From Gyromitra esculenta (taxonomy: Eukaryota > Ascomycota > Pezizomycetes > Pezizales > Discinaceae): a stretch of 64,000 nt of DNA. Under the pieces are notes generated by a model that had not been told where the DNA came from, did not search any database, and saw nothing but the letters and a program-made list of their open reading frames with translations. The stretch's first letter is position 1, and every line of letters begins with the position of its first letter. Below, one piece after another: positions 41,513 through 52,858 of this stretch. The stretch lies in contig JBCAML010000013.1 in the NCBI GenBank assembly GCA_038503075.1, positions 434,001 through 498,000 on the forward strand, read 5' to 3'. The position numbers and the translations under genes are program-made.

Positions 41513-42962
41513 ATGGGGAAACCAAGAGTAAGTTCTCTCTCTATCCGCATACTTGGGAGATGTTAGCGATTGTGGCATAGCTAACAGGAGACCTCCTTGG
41601 TTGGTGGCGATAGCTCATCATTCTTGTTCGTCATGCTCAAAGCGAAGGAAATAGTGAATTTCCCGCCACCAATGAATTCACTAGTCTCTTAATTCATCAC
41701 AACTAACCACTACATTCAGAAAATAGGGCCATCCATCAAACGGTCCCAGACCATCGCGTAAAGCTCACCAAGGAGGGTAATCGCCAGGTAAGGCATGCTC
41801 TTACCCCTGAACCCCAAAGTCTGTCTAACAACTTCTATTAGGCTGTTGAAGCTGGTGACCGTCTCCTCAAGCTTCTTCGTCCCGAGGATACTGTTCGAAT
41901 AATCACATCCCCTTACACTCGCACTCGAGAGACTACAAACGGCATCATCAAATCACTTGCACCACATCCCAACTCATCACAAATCAAAGTCTATGAGGAA
42001 CCTCGGATCCGTGAGCAGGACTTTGGCAACTTTCAGCCATGCAGCGAGGAGATGGAACGCATGTGGTACGAACGGGCAGCCTATGGCCATTTCTTTTACC
42101 GTATCCCGAATGGAGAGTCAGCAGCCGACGCGTACGATCGTGTGAGCGGGTTCAACGAGAGTCTTTGGAGACAATTTGCAGACGATGATTTCCCGAGCGT
42201 TTTGGTGCTCGTTACTCATGGGTTAATGACAAGGATTTTCTTGATGAAATGGTGAGTCTCTCATCCCTTATCAGACCTCTTATCGGCAGCCTTTTAATTT
42301 TGGTCATTGGAATTAGGTACCACTATTCAGTTGAATATTTCGAAGATCTCCGGAACGTCAACCATTGCGAATTCGTTATGATGGAGAAAGATCAAGTCAC
42401 CGATAAATACATCCTTCAAAACAAGCTCCGCACTTGGTCTGCCTACCGGAAAGAGCAGAAAGAGAAACGTGCCAAAGAAGGCGGCATCTCAAAGGAATTT
42501 AAGAAACTAGAGGCTGCAATGGCGGCCCGAGGAGTTTACGGAGGTTGCGTGAATGGATGCAACCACCCGAAAGCAAACGGCATCAATGGGGTTGGCGACA
42601 GTTCCAGCAACGTGACCAATGGCGCAACCAACGGTAGCAACAGCACCATAAACAGTTTAAACGAAGCAGCAGCCCAGGAGCTCCGTAATAAACTCAAGGT
42701 CCTTGAGGCGGGCCGGGATTTTGGTGGTAGTAGGAGCGGCGCTGGGAGCAGGATTGGTAGTGAGGACGAGGCAAGCGGTAGTGATGATGAAGTACCGCTT
42801 GAGAAGGGAGTCGGTGGAGGTTATGTCGGTGTTCATGGTGGAGATTGCAGTAGCGAACCTTCTGATATCATGGAGAAAATGGTAAAACGCGACCAATCCA
42901 ACAAAATTGAGGATGAGGCGTTAATTCAACAGGCGAATGAACACGACGGAGTCAAATTGTGA
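41513..42962 (+). CDS. Histidine phosphatase (phosphoglycerate mutase-like), DET1/YDR051C type
   Basis: The model is join(41513..41527,41614..41653,41720..41787,41842..42251,42317..42962), 392 aa. The first two exons are only 15 and 40 nt. The catalytic motif LILVRHAQSEGN (residues 6-17) places the phosphorylated His at the start, and the second catalytic His is in VLVTHGLMTRIF. Between them lie TSPYTRTRET and REQDFGNFQ, typical of the acid phosphatase/PGM-like branch, including yeast Det1. The last 150 residues are an added charged, Ser/Asn/Gly-rich tail (about 260-392) with no known domain. Acceptor and donor sites are canonical, except the GTGAAT donor after exon 2. Substrate unknown; yeast Det1 is linked to sterol transport, which may not transfer. 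The gene is intact. Confidence 0.88.
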
Positions 42963-44887
42963 TTTGTCGTGGCGGGGAAGTACGATATCTAAAGGAGAGG
43001 ATTTACTGGGTGGGTATTTTTTTTCAATCTCTTTTATTATTATTTCGAACTCTAGAATGGCGTTTTTACTCTCTTCGTGTGCTGTGGGCTCTCAGGGTCA
43101 TACTGAGACCTATACCCCTTCTTTCCTTGAATCTCTCTTTGGTCTATTCCTATTTTATCACCGCTTCTTTGGGCTTTGTTTTTTGTCTCCCTTTCGTTTG
43201 ATTAATCCGTCCAACAGGCGCTGGTCGGTCGGTTGGCGGCGGTGGCAATGATGTTTGAATTTCTGTATGCGATATTGGGATTTGGAATTTTGGGTGTATA
43301 AATTAAAAGCCAGCGTCCGCACATTGAATGAACGAGTTAGTCTTCGAGTTCCTCAAAGGTGCGATGTGATAGTTATATGATCACGGACTCTCACTCGACT
43401 GATTTTCAAGCAGGTTCGCTGCAGCGTTGCTAGATAGTGATGACGAGTTGCTTCACCACGGCTATGGACATTGGAATCAGTCAGAAGATGAACTAACTAT
43501 TCTTTACCTCTCAAGGGTGAATCTTCGAGCCTGTTTCGGTGTTGGTTATTAGCTCTCCGAGTTGCGCTTGCGTTGGCATAGTAAAACTCCACCACTCCTG
43601 GCTCTCTCAAATGCATCCAGCGATGAAATTTGCCAATCTCTAGGTAAGAGTTTGTTCGTTCCCAGAATACTATGACAGTTTTAAGCACTGGACAGACGCA
43701 ACGGTCAAGTTCGTTTTCCATAAGCGCAGTCAGACTTGTGAGGACATATCGATTGGTCTTACCCACTACACGATACATGCGCAAACCGCTGATGGAGGGG
43801 TGATGATCGAACCCCAGATAGCCTCCAACAGCCCTTCATTCATCATTCGCTCAGTACAGTCGAATATAACGCTTCTAATAGTAAACGTAGTCAAAAGGAA
43901 ATATGCTAACAATACTGATAATTACGGGTAGAAAAAAAAAGAGAGAAAGAGAAAGAGAAATGAAGGAAAGAATGAAAGAATGAATAAAGAGACACCTTTC
44001 TTCATCCCCTCGCATAGCAGCCAGGAGACGATGAAAGGTGGGGACCGAATTCAAAGTTTTCCACCTTCGTGGACAAACTCAGCTACAGCAGCCAAGACAG
44101 TAGAAAACCACTTGTGCTCATCAGAAGGAACTTTTTCTAGCATTAGGGTGCTGGGATACCAGGTGTGAGCCTGGCTCCGAGTGAAGATCGGCTTTGTGGG
44201 AAGGGAGGGGGTATGATAAGAGAGGGAGGGAGACAGCGGCCACTGTTGTTGATGATGAAGGAAAGAAGCAGAAGAGGGGGAGAAGAGGAGTTTATATAGA
44301 GTAATCCTGCCAAGAAGATGGTTAAGGGTTGTGGCGAAATATTTGCTTGGAGGGGTTGACCTAACCCCATCCAATTCTAAATCACGTGTATTAATGGGGA
44401 ATATACAAGATAATGCTTGACCTACATTGATGTTCTCTGTAGGTAATTTAGGTACTAGGTGGTATTTTTGCAGAGCGGGTGACTACTCATGATGCGAACA
44501 TAACCTCTCGATCAAGTTTACCTTTCCGCAGTTCATTCAAACCGGATCCCATCCGTCCTCTAACACTACTTCCAGGGAGGAAAAAATGACTACCCTTCGA
44601 TACAAAGCAGAGGAAGCACCAGAAACCTTATCTCAGGCAAACCCAAACCCGTGCACAAGCATCACAATCACACTCACGCCCAAAAAACCACAGAACACAA
44701 ACTTCACAAATAGCGGAGCTTCTCCACAAATAATTACCCAAGAAAAAAACGTCTAACTACATAGCTACATTACACCGTATAATATACAAAAAGGAAAAGG
44801 AAAAGGAAACTCCCGCCGTTTTCAAACCCTACCATTCCAAGACCAACCCCCCAAATCCGCTCCCTAAACAATACACATGAAGCACCT
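42963..44887. other. Convergent intergenic region
   Basis: 1.9 kb between the DET1-like (+) and GPI1 (-) genes. It holds a purine-rich low-complexity tract (43931-43990). Minus-strand frames at 43497-43784 and 44051-44374 have no family resemblance and are not called. Nothing else was seen. Confidence 0.5.
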
Positions 44888-47164
44888 CTATATTTTACCC
44901 CTCCAAATACCCCCACCACTTCCACTTCCACCTCGACCATCACTTCCACCACCACCCCCAGAACTCCCCGTCTGCTCCTCTGTAAGTCTTTTCCACAATT
45001 CCCACATCCCCGCACGCCTCGTCGGCAACATACTATACTGCATCGAGTACAAATTCCTTCTATGAATTGGGGGCACAAACTTGCCCGTCATGAGACACAA
45101 TATAACGTGTGGACTGACATAATGCTTTCGAATCCGTTGTCCGAGTTGAAAATACTGATGAAACATAGCCCGGAACGGTAGGGGTGTAGATTTCAGGTGG
45201 ATATATGACATGGCGCCTTTCTTCATCTCCGTTTCTTCCGTTACTGTAACTCCTCCAACGGCCATATCCTCCAATTCGAACCGAATCCCGCCGGGTAGTC
45301 GTTTACTATCTTTGACGCGAAGCATTAGTGCAAATAGTGGAAAGTGGTTTAGACACGCCAATAGTGTCTCTAGTGTTGCTTTAAGCATGATGATCGCCAT
45401 ACGCGCGGATGCGAATGTGAGGTAAAACACCAGCACTGTTGGTAGCAGGAAAATCAGCAGCGTAAATAGGATTGTCCCAATGAGAAGTTGGTCAAGGTCG
45501 TAATCACACGAATCGATTCTGTTCCGCAATACGTTCCGTTTCTTCCCACGGAATAGGTGAAACAAGCTAATAATGATGCTCAATTGCCAATTATATATAC
45601 GCGCGGATGCGATATAGAACGAGTATATATGCAGTGTGAGTATAGAGAGCAGGTCCGAGAATAGCGCAATCGGCATTGACGCCCCTGCAAATGACGAGAA
45701 CCCAATCGCATAGATAACCCTCGGCAGGTGCGGACGAACACTACTCATGGTATCCGCCCAGTAATCGATAACCCACAAAAACAGGTCCCCCAGAAAACCA
45801 CCGAGTTCGTCGTTCAATTTAAGACCGGCAGGGAGGTTCATGAGCCATGTGATCATGCCGCGCATGCCCTCAATGGTGTAGGCGCGAAGGTGGTAGTCGA
45901 TTTGGTAAGCCACGATGTGAGCATTCTCAATAATATAGGAGCCAAGGGCGATGCCGATGATGACGTCGTTGGCGACGAGCCAGAGGGAGTTGTAGAAGCG
46001 GATGTAGTCCGGATGAGAGGAAGTGACGGATTCCCAGTCGGTTTTGCGGCGGCGAAGCGTCACGTATTGGATTGGCCAGTAGCAGAACTGCTGCAAGCGG
46101 ATATCGAACTGCTGCGCTGGAGGTCGGGGTGAGCAAATCTGTGCTATCATTCCCATCCAAGGGATTCTACCAGGGAAAAAGAGAGTGGGGCGGGCTAGTT
46201 CTCACCTGTAGCACTAATATCCTTCAACGCAGCCAACTCAGGTCTCAGCCTCCACTCCAATACCTTCAAAATAGTCTCTGCAAATAACCTCCAAATCAAA
46301 ATAACGACCACAAAAAAAGTCGTAACAATCGGCCACAGAAACCTCGCCGTGTCCACTGCCAACTTCCCCAGCTGTCTCCATAGTCCCGTCGCGCTCTCCA
46401 CCACCCTCTCACTCACACTCAAGCTCCGACGATTCCGCCGCGAGTTTAATAGGCCTATATTCTCCTTCAGCAGTACCCGCATCTCGTGCGAGCAATTGAT
46501 CTGATCTACAATCATCTGCAGTGCCTTCTCCTTCTCCGTCGGTGGTGGTCGTGCCACTGAGTGTAACTTCAGCTTCTCTACTAGCGCAGTTTTGCGTTCA
46601 CGTTCGCGCAACTCTTCCGCAGTGTCGTCGCCGTCGCCAAGCGCCTCTTCCGTCGCGACCCAATCCTCAAGCGCTAGCGAGATCGGCGAGAGGGAGAGGT
46701 ACTGCATACGATGGGGGTGTGGGCGCTCAAATAGGATGATCTGGACAGCGATTCCGGAGGACGCCGGACAGAATATGTGAGGGTAGCGGGAAGCCTTAGT
46801 AGTAGTAGCATATATATGGCTTGGGGTAAAAGTAGTGTGCGGGGAGGGTTCGTTGACGGTGCCGAGGACATGGAGAGCTGATTGACCGCAGAGCTCGAAG
46901 AGACGGGGAGCAGAGTATGGGGATTTACGGTACAGGTGGGAGGAGCCGAGTTGGGTGCTGATCGTCCTGCTCTAGAATAGTTTAGTATTTAGCTTGATTG
47001 CCACTGCCAGTGGGTTTGGGGGGGATGCTCACATCGACCCCGTTCATGATATCCACCACGAGTAGGTCCAGCTTCGAGTTCCGCCATCCTACCAACACTC
47101 CCGACTGATTGTTACGCGGGAAGTCGAGCGGCCAGAAGACGCGCATCAACCCATTCGAACCCAT
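44888..47164 (-). CDS. GPI1: GPI-GlcNAc transferase subunit GPI1 (PIG-Q)
   Basis: An ER membrane subunit that stabilises the complex making GlcNAc-PI, the first GPI precursor. The model is complement(join(44888..46143,46206..46971,47033..47164)), 717 aa, with all junctions in frame. The N-terminus has MRVFWPLDFP and GVLVGWRNSK; the middle has ILFERPHPHRMQYLSL. The PF05024 core follows exon 2, with YWPIQYVTLR, YIRFYNSLWLVANDVIIG, GKKRNVLRNRIDSCDYDLDQ and LLPTVLVFYLTFA. There are several TM helices. The C-terminus is a Gly/Ser-rich tail. The start is the ATG giving the conserved N-terminus. It sits 66 bp downstream of the stop of the small gene at 47231-47660 on the same strand, so its promoter must overlap that gene. 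PIG-H, a partner subunit, is at 24112-24779. Confidence 0.94.
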
Positions 47165-47230
47165 TTAATAGAAACTCCCCCTTCTTCGCAACTGTTCTCT
47201 GGCCGAGATAGCGCTACCGCTCCGTGTTTG

Positions 47231-47660
47231 CTATTTCCCCTTAGTATTAGCTAAAGACGCATATAAGATCGAATCCCGGAGGTGACAAACTAGACTTGTT
47301 TCCCGAGAAGCAATCCGCTCGATCGGGATAAAGAACAAAAAGAAAAACAACGACAAGATCAAAAACCCCTTTGTTGCTCGACCCTGTAGTAACGTTGAAT
47401 TAGTGATGATGCTAACCGCACACCTCCGGAGGTGAGGAAACCCTCATCGACCGAAAGAGACAGAAAACTCACGACAACACCGTTATCCCAAGCGAAACAA
47501 GCTAGCTCAATGGCCTGGGTGATGAGTGAGAACCGTGCAGTGATGTATCCGGCAATAAAAACCACGATCGCAAATAGCCTTTAAAAGCCATATCTTTCTG
47601 TTAGCAAGAACATAAGGGGCAGAAAGGGACAATGAGAAATAACACTCACAGAGGCCGCAT
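47231..47660 (-). CDS. Small two-TM membrane protein
   Basis: The model is complement(join(47231..47383,47473..47578,47650..47660)), 89 aa. Exon 1 has just 11 coding bases (Met-Arg-Pro-Leu split). Donors are GTGAGT twice and acceptors AAAG and CTACAG, with frames matching. TM1 spans about residues 4-24 (LLFAIVVFIAGYI), followed by an amphipathic stretch ending AWDNGVV. TM2 spans about 44-60 (KGFLILSLFFFLFFIPIERI). A short polar tail follows. I do not recognise the family. Size and topology recall small ER enzyme subunits (DPM2, PIG-Y/Eri1), and it lies directly upstream of GPI1, but that is context only. The frame would be missed by length-filtered gene finders. The hydrophobic pattern across three exons argues that it is real. 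Confidence 0.7.
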
Positions 47661-48519
47661 GAACAGCTATTCATGGAAGAACCCGGATCTTCCTGACCGA
47701 GTAGAGCGCGTGAGGGTGGGGAGGTCAGGAAATCCGCTACAGCTTCTGGTCCAACATCTATAGAGCTTCGGTATAGAGAGTGAGAGGAAGAGAACGAGAA
47801 CAGGAAGAAAAAAAGTGATGACGCGGGGGGTGGGTTTCGAACAGGGGGGGGAGGAAGGTTTTGTTGGTGTTGCGTAGCCGTTGAGGGAAAGAGAGGCCAA
47901 GGGGTATAATAAGTTATAGCCTTATAGGACAGGATAGGCAGGCGCAGGAAGAAGAAAGAAAGAGAGAAAATTTAATTTTGCATCCCTAATTCGGATTCCA
48001 TGATCCTGGCATATGCATTGGAAGGAGAGAGTAGTAATCTACTACCAATCGAGGAGCATCAATTGGATATGGGAGGGGAGGGATACGCGCTCTCGTTTTA
48101 GAGTAGATAGCTAGAGCACTTTTCTTGATGCCCATCGTCCATCCCAACGATTACAGCTGGATACACAGAGGTAATACAGAATACAGAATACATCACCAGC
48201 CAATCTGCACACTGGACACGTTGCGTTCCGGAAACCGACGTGTTTGTAAAGCTCGGACCCGGGGAAGCCTTCCTGTGAGACTGAGTCTGTCTGTCTGTAT
48301 TCAAGGATGTAGGTGCATGAGGCGTAGCACGTGGTGTGGCGTTGGGTGTGGCAGTGAAGCGGATGGAGAGAAAAGAAAATGCCAGAGGCTAGGAGAGGGA
48401 TTCCCACAGGCACAAGAGAAAGGAAGAAAAAGCAACACCATCCATACCTCACCAGAAGCGGGATTGTGGGTGTGATCACCAAAAAGCTGGGACGCATGAC
48501 ATCGCGGGGTGGAGGGGTA
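47661..48519. promoter_or_regulatory. Divergent intergenic region, two-TM gene / PUS3
   Basis: 859 bp between divergent starts, or about 1 kb if PUS3 starts at 48658. An open frame at 47667-47900 on the minus strand overlaps the leader of the small gene and is probably not translated. No TATA box or other motif was assigned. Confidence 0.4.
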
Positions 48520-50369
48520 ATGCTTCTGCGACTCAACAGCCCTCCTCCACCAATCACTCGGCTTTTTCCCCTCTCTCGCCGCCTCACCACCTCCACCACA
48601 CGGTCTCGCTATCTCCGCCCCTTCACCGTGAGTGCTCTCGACACCAAGCGTATCGCTATGGAGAAGTCAAGATCGCAGATCTACGCTCAATGGTCCCAGA
48701 CCGAACTCATCTCTCGGATCCTAGAGCTAGAGCGGTCCGTGGAAACGTAAGTAAGCTGTCCCTCACCTTCAGGGTCCGTGATGTCCATCTGCTGATTACG
48801 GTTATCAGGGTTAAGCCAGTCCACCCGCGGAAACAGAAGAAGACTTTCAATTCGTCACTCTACTCCACTCGACACATTGCACTCAAGATAGCATATCTAG
48901 GTGCTAACTACGGCGGTTTCGAGTACCATGCGAATAACCCGTTCTCCACACCCACAGTCGAGGAGCAGATCTTCAAGGCGCTGCTGAAATCACGGCTGGT
49001 ACCAAACAACGGTCTCCTAGGCGAAGAGGAAACCGTGCTCGGCTGGCCCGGCGATGAAGCAGTGGAATACTCAAAGTGTGGCCGTACCGACAAAGGTGTC
49101 TCAGCATTCGGCCAAGTAATCGGCGTCCGAGTTCGCAGCAATCGTCCCCTTCTAAACCCATCCATCACTCCCCCTCCTCCCTCCTCTGAAAATGACCCTG
49201 ACCACCTCGACGACAGCTTCGGCGCCAACTTAATCCAGCCCGAACCCACCCCAGACCTGGAATTCGACGACACCAGAGATGAGCTTCTCTATCCTCAAAT
49301 CCTCAACCGCCTCCTCCCTCCCGACATCCGCGTCCTCGCCTGGTGTCCCTCTCCACCACCTGGGTTCTCTGCCCGCTTCAACTGCGTGGAGCGCCGATAC
49401 CGCTACTTCTTCACCAACCCGCCAACCCCCCCAGGAACCACCAACAATGGTTCCGAGCTCCTCAACATCGACCGAATGCGCGAAGCCGCAAAACTCTACA
49501 TCGGCGACCACGACTTCCGCAACTTCTGCAAGCTCGACGCAAGTAAACAAATATCTCGTTTCGACCGAATAATCAAGCACTCCGACATCGTCGAAGTCAA
49601 TCCAATCCCCCCAACCTTCACCTCCAACCCCCCCACCACCGCCCCTACTACTGCCACTAACCCAAAACTCTACTGCTTCGAACTCCACGGTTCCGCCTTC
49701 CTCTGGCACCAAGTCCGCCACATGATCGCAATCCTATTCCTAATCGGCCAAGGCCTCGAACAACCCTCCCTCATCACCTCCCTCCTCGACACCTCCACAA
49801 ACCCGTGCAAGCCAATGTACGAAATGGCCGACGACCGCGCCCTCGTGCTCTGGGATTGTGTATTCCCCCCCGACATGCTATCGTGGAACTATGCCGGCAC
49901 CGGTTCCACATCTGTGTGGAAAGAGGGACGCGACGATCTCATAGATACGATATGGTCACTATGGCACCGCGCACGCATTGATGAGCTACTCACTGGGAGC
50001 CTGTTGGATGTGATTGTACGTACAGCCAGCGAAATAGAGAGCGCACTAGGTAAAGCTATAGGAACAGGGGTGGGAGAGTTTGCGTTGGGTGATGTGGCAA
50101 AGGGTGTTATAGATACTAGGAAGAGAGCGGTAGTGACGAAGAGTCAGGTTATTGTGGAAGGTGGACATACCCCGGTGTATAGAGGTCGATATGCTCCTAT
50201 TTTGCAGAGGAAGAGGATGGAGAGGGTTGAGGTTATTAATAAACGCTATGTCGAGAAGAAGGGAGATTGGGCGGAGAATCGGAATAGGAGGGTCGAGAAG
50301 AGGAAAGCGGAGGCGAAGGCTAGGGAGGCGGTCAAGGAGGAGAAGGATGGTGGTGAGGAGATGGAGTAG
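48520..50369 (+). CDS. DEG1: tRNA pseudouridine synthase 3 (PUS3 / DEG1)
   Basis: A TruA-family enzyme that makes pseudouridine 38/39 in the tRNA anticodon arm. The model is join(48520..48746,48809..50369), 595 aa. The catalytic Asp is in KCGRTDKGVSAFG. Other family motifs are YLGANYGGFEYH, FSARFNCVERRYRYFF, DHDFRNFCKLDA and LWHQVRHMIAILFLIG. A helical motif (EKSRSQIYAQWSQTELISRI) precedes the catalytic core, as in Deg1. Two in-frame starts compete. ATG 48658 gives a classical 549-aa protein. ATG 48520 adds 46 residues rich in Arg, Ser and Thr with no acidic residue before Asp40, like a mitochondrial presequence. The C-terminus is Lys/Glu/Arg-rich. The 62-nt intron has donor GTAAGT. The gene is intact. 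Confidence 0.93.
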
Positions 50370-52158
50370 TATAGAGAATGGAAGAGGGAGGGGTTTGTAT
50401 ATACCACTGGAAGGTAGATAAAAGTTTTGGTTTATGGCGGCTATCTATTTGGATTTTGGGGTGGTTATGAGTTGGCTTCATGGGCTTTGCCAATATCTGC
50501 GTCATGGGTGACCATCCGGCTAATAGCTTGTATGATCTACTTTCTACGATGCTTTAGCATGCTTCCTGAGAAATGGAGAAGAAAATCATGGCATTAGTGC
50601 CATGGTTCAAAAGCTGTATGCCTAGTCACGAAAAGTGGCAATGAAGCGAGTGAGATTATATGATCTGAATTCGCGAAATAACTAGTTACAGCGAGCTCCG
50701 TTTCCGGCTACCTAAAATACACCTCTAAAAGCCCCTCTTTACCTTATAACCATATTACGAAACAACCGGATATAACTACTACGATAATGCATGGAGCTGA
50801 GTTGATAAAATCGTAATTTAAAAGGGAATCCTCGAATCCCGCATAGTCATGCCGTTATTCGTTATGGCTATGGTCTATAGGAGAATATTTTGGCTAAATC
50901 TAGTCCTCCTTCCTTCCTATACTGCAGTTGCAGCTTAGCTTATTAGTTCTGGGGTTCATAAGCCCAGGGGATCACGAAGTAACAGGTACGTTTAGTAGTC
51001 CAGTGGATAAGCCTAGGGACACACAGGAGGAAAAAGTTTTGGTGTCACTATCGATCACAGATATTCGTGAGAGTTGCCTAGGGATCAACTATAAGCAATT
51101 TAATTTACCTATTTCCTAGACACATCTATACAGAGTATACGTATGTATTTCTTATTGCGTGATCGCTTACGATTGGACTGTAAACGAGCTCTGAATTTCA
51201 CATCATTTCACACTAAATTCAAATTAAGCCAACTTCAGGCCCGTGACATTGTTTTTAATCCTCTTAAGATACTGGTAATAGGATTCAGCTATATCATATT
51301 AGTTTCGTTCACCAATAGCTAATTGCGAGGCAATTTGAATAACGATGAATTCGGTGGTTATGGCTCTTCTCCTACAGTACTATTTAAAACCCGAGATACA
51401 TGTGCTTTGGCATTATCTACCTATGTATTTGCTTTTTATAAAATGGTAACTACTTTGATTTCAGATTAAACATCCCACATCCCACATCCGACTTCCCCGA
51501 TCACAAATGATGATCTGACAGACTCCAGCCTGGCCTGTCTCCGTCTCCATCTATCATGTACATGTTGCTGCACAGTAGAGGCATAAGTGGCACGAAACTA
51601 TCCTCCGGTGAGGATTCAGTAGTCTTTCGAATCTAAATTCGTGATACAGAAGCATTTCGAGAGTCATCGTCTATCGGTGAATAAACAAAAGTATCAGCAC
51701 ACTCGATGGAGCTGTTAACCGATGGAGTGGTTTCTTGGTATCGAATCTTGGCTCGTATGCACGCTTAGACTGTGGAGTGAGCTTGAGGCTGTGTATGCGA
51801 ATGATGTGTATGTGGGCATTCAAGGAGTATGTTGTAGACAAGGAAAGGAAAAGTAGCAGAACACGTGACGTCTTTGGAGGATATACCTATAGCTAGGCAC
51901 ATAATATAAACGAGCCCGAAGAGTGGTCTAGTTTACATGGAATAAGATCTCCCGGGAACCAAAGCGAACATAGGGCTAGAAGTAGGAGATCTTGACCCGG
52001 CCCGGACGAAAGAAAAAAACAAAAACACGTATTCTACTTAAAAAGCAGGTATTTCAGTTTGAAACCCATTTCTTAACCCTATTATGCTTATTCTCAGTGG
52101 ACGGACCTGGTATCGCTTTTCAAGGATATAAATACCACCAAACTTGATTTTGTTGCAG

Positions 52159-52291
52159 GTACTCGTGATCCAGGGTATGAACCTGAAAACATGGGGTGTG
52201 TGGCTTTGTATGCTATGGAGTCGTGCACGGATATTTCGCCATACAAATTCACCAACCATGTTTTCAGGTTCATACCCTGGACTACGAGTAC
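52159..52291. repeat. 133-bp near-palindromic inverted repeat (MITE-like)
   Basis: Two 36-nt arms begin GTACTCG and match as inverted copies except for two bases near position 9. The inner 26 bases are identical, including TCCAGGGTATGAACCTGAAA. About 60 bp separate the arms. I see no clear target-site duplication: the left flank ends TTGCAG and the right flank starts TATACC. It could be a foldback element or a decayed MITE. Confidence 0.7.
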
Positions 52292-52798
52292 TATACCACT
52301 AAAGGGCAGGGATACATATTTTTCTGCAGTTGGAAAATTGACTGACTCACGTGAGACTCTGCCAGCATCAGCGTATGTGATCTGCCGTGGGGTGACCGCT
52401 GATATGCCCGCCCAGCCTTTTATTTTGTTTTAGATATTTTAAACCGGATCTAGAAATCAGGTTAAAGAAAAGAATGGTGATTTCAAAAATAGGGAGGGAG
52501 TTAAGGCACAATCGTCAGTCAAAACCACATGTGCACATAACCTATACCTTGGCAAATGCGCGCTGACACAGCTGTTTCCTATTCTGTACCTGATATGGAG
52601 TATACGAAAATAATATATCCACGTCATTCTTTGCTTTGCTGTGGTTATATCACGAGAAATGGGTAAATGGGGGAATAAATGAAGGAATGTGTTTGGGGAA
52701 GCATTTATTCTACAAGCACAGTACGCTGGCCATGATCTGCAGGGATGTGAATTCAATTACATCCTAGAGATTTTTTATTTTTTTTTAGCCGTATCCTG

Positions 52799-52858
52799 TC
52801 TCCTGTATGAACATGCGTAAATGAAACTTACTTACTTACTTACTCTCCTGTATGAACA
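52799..52858. repeat. 15-bp direct repeats flanking a CTTA microsatellite
   Basis: TCTCCTGTATGAACA occurs at 52799-52813 and again at 52844-52858. Between them lies a 30-bp segment ending in a run of about four CTTA units. Confidence 0.75.

Noticed and set aside
43931..43990. Purine-rich tract as a possible regulatory element
   Set aside because: Simple low-complexity GA/AAG sequence with no defined unit or context.
44051..44374. Minus-strand frame of 107 codons
   Set aside because: Begins from a non-ATG codon, low-complexity Pro/Ser/Leu content, and overlaps a second equally poor frame.
47265..47280. GATCGAATCCC resembling a tRNA B box
   Set aside because: Lies inside the coding exon of the two-TM gene; no A box, acceptor stem or anticodon arm could be folded around it.
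47667..47900. 77-codon minus-strand frame before the two-TM gene
   Set aside because: Most likely 5' leader; the two-TM protein has its own ATG and three in-frame exons.
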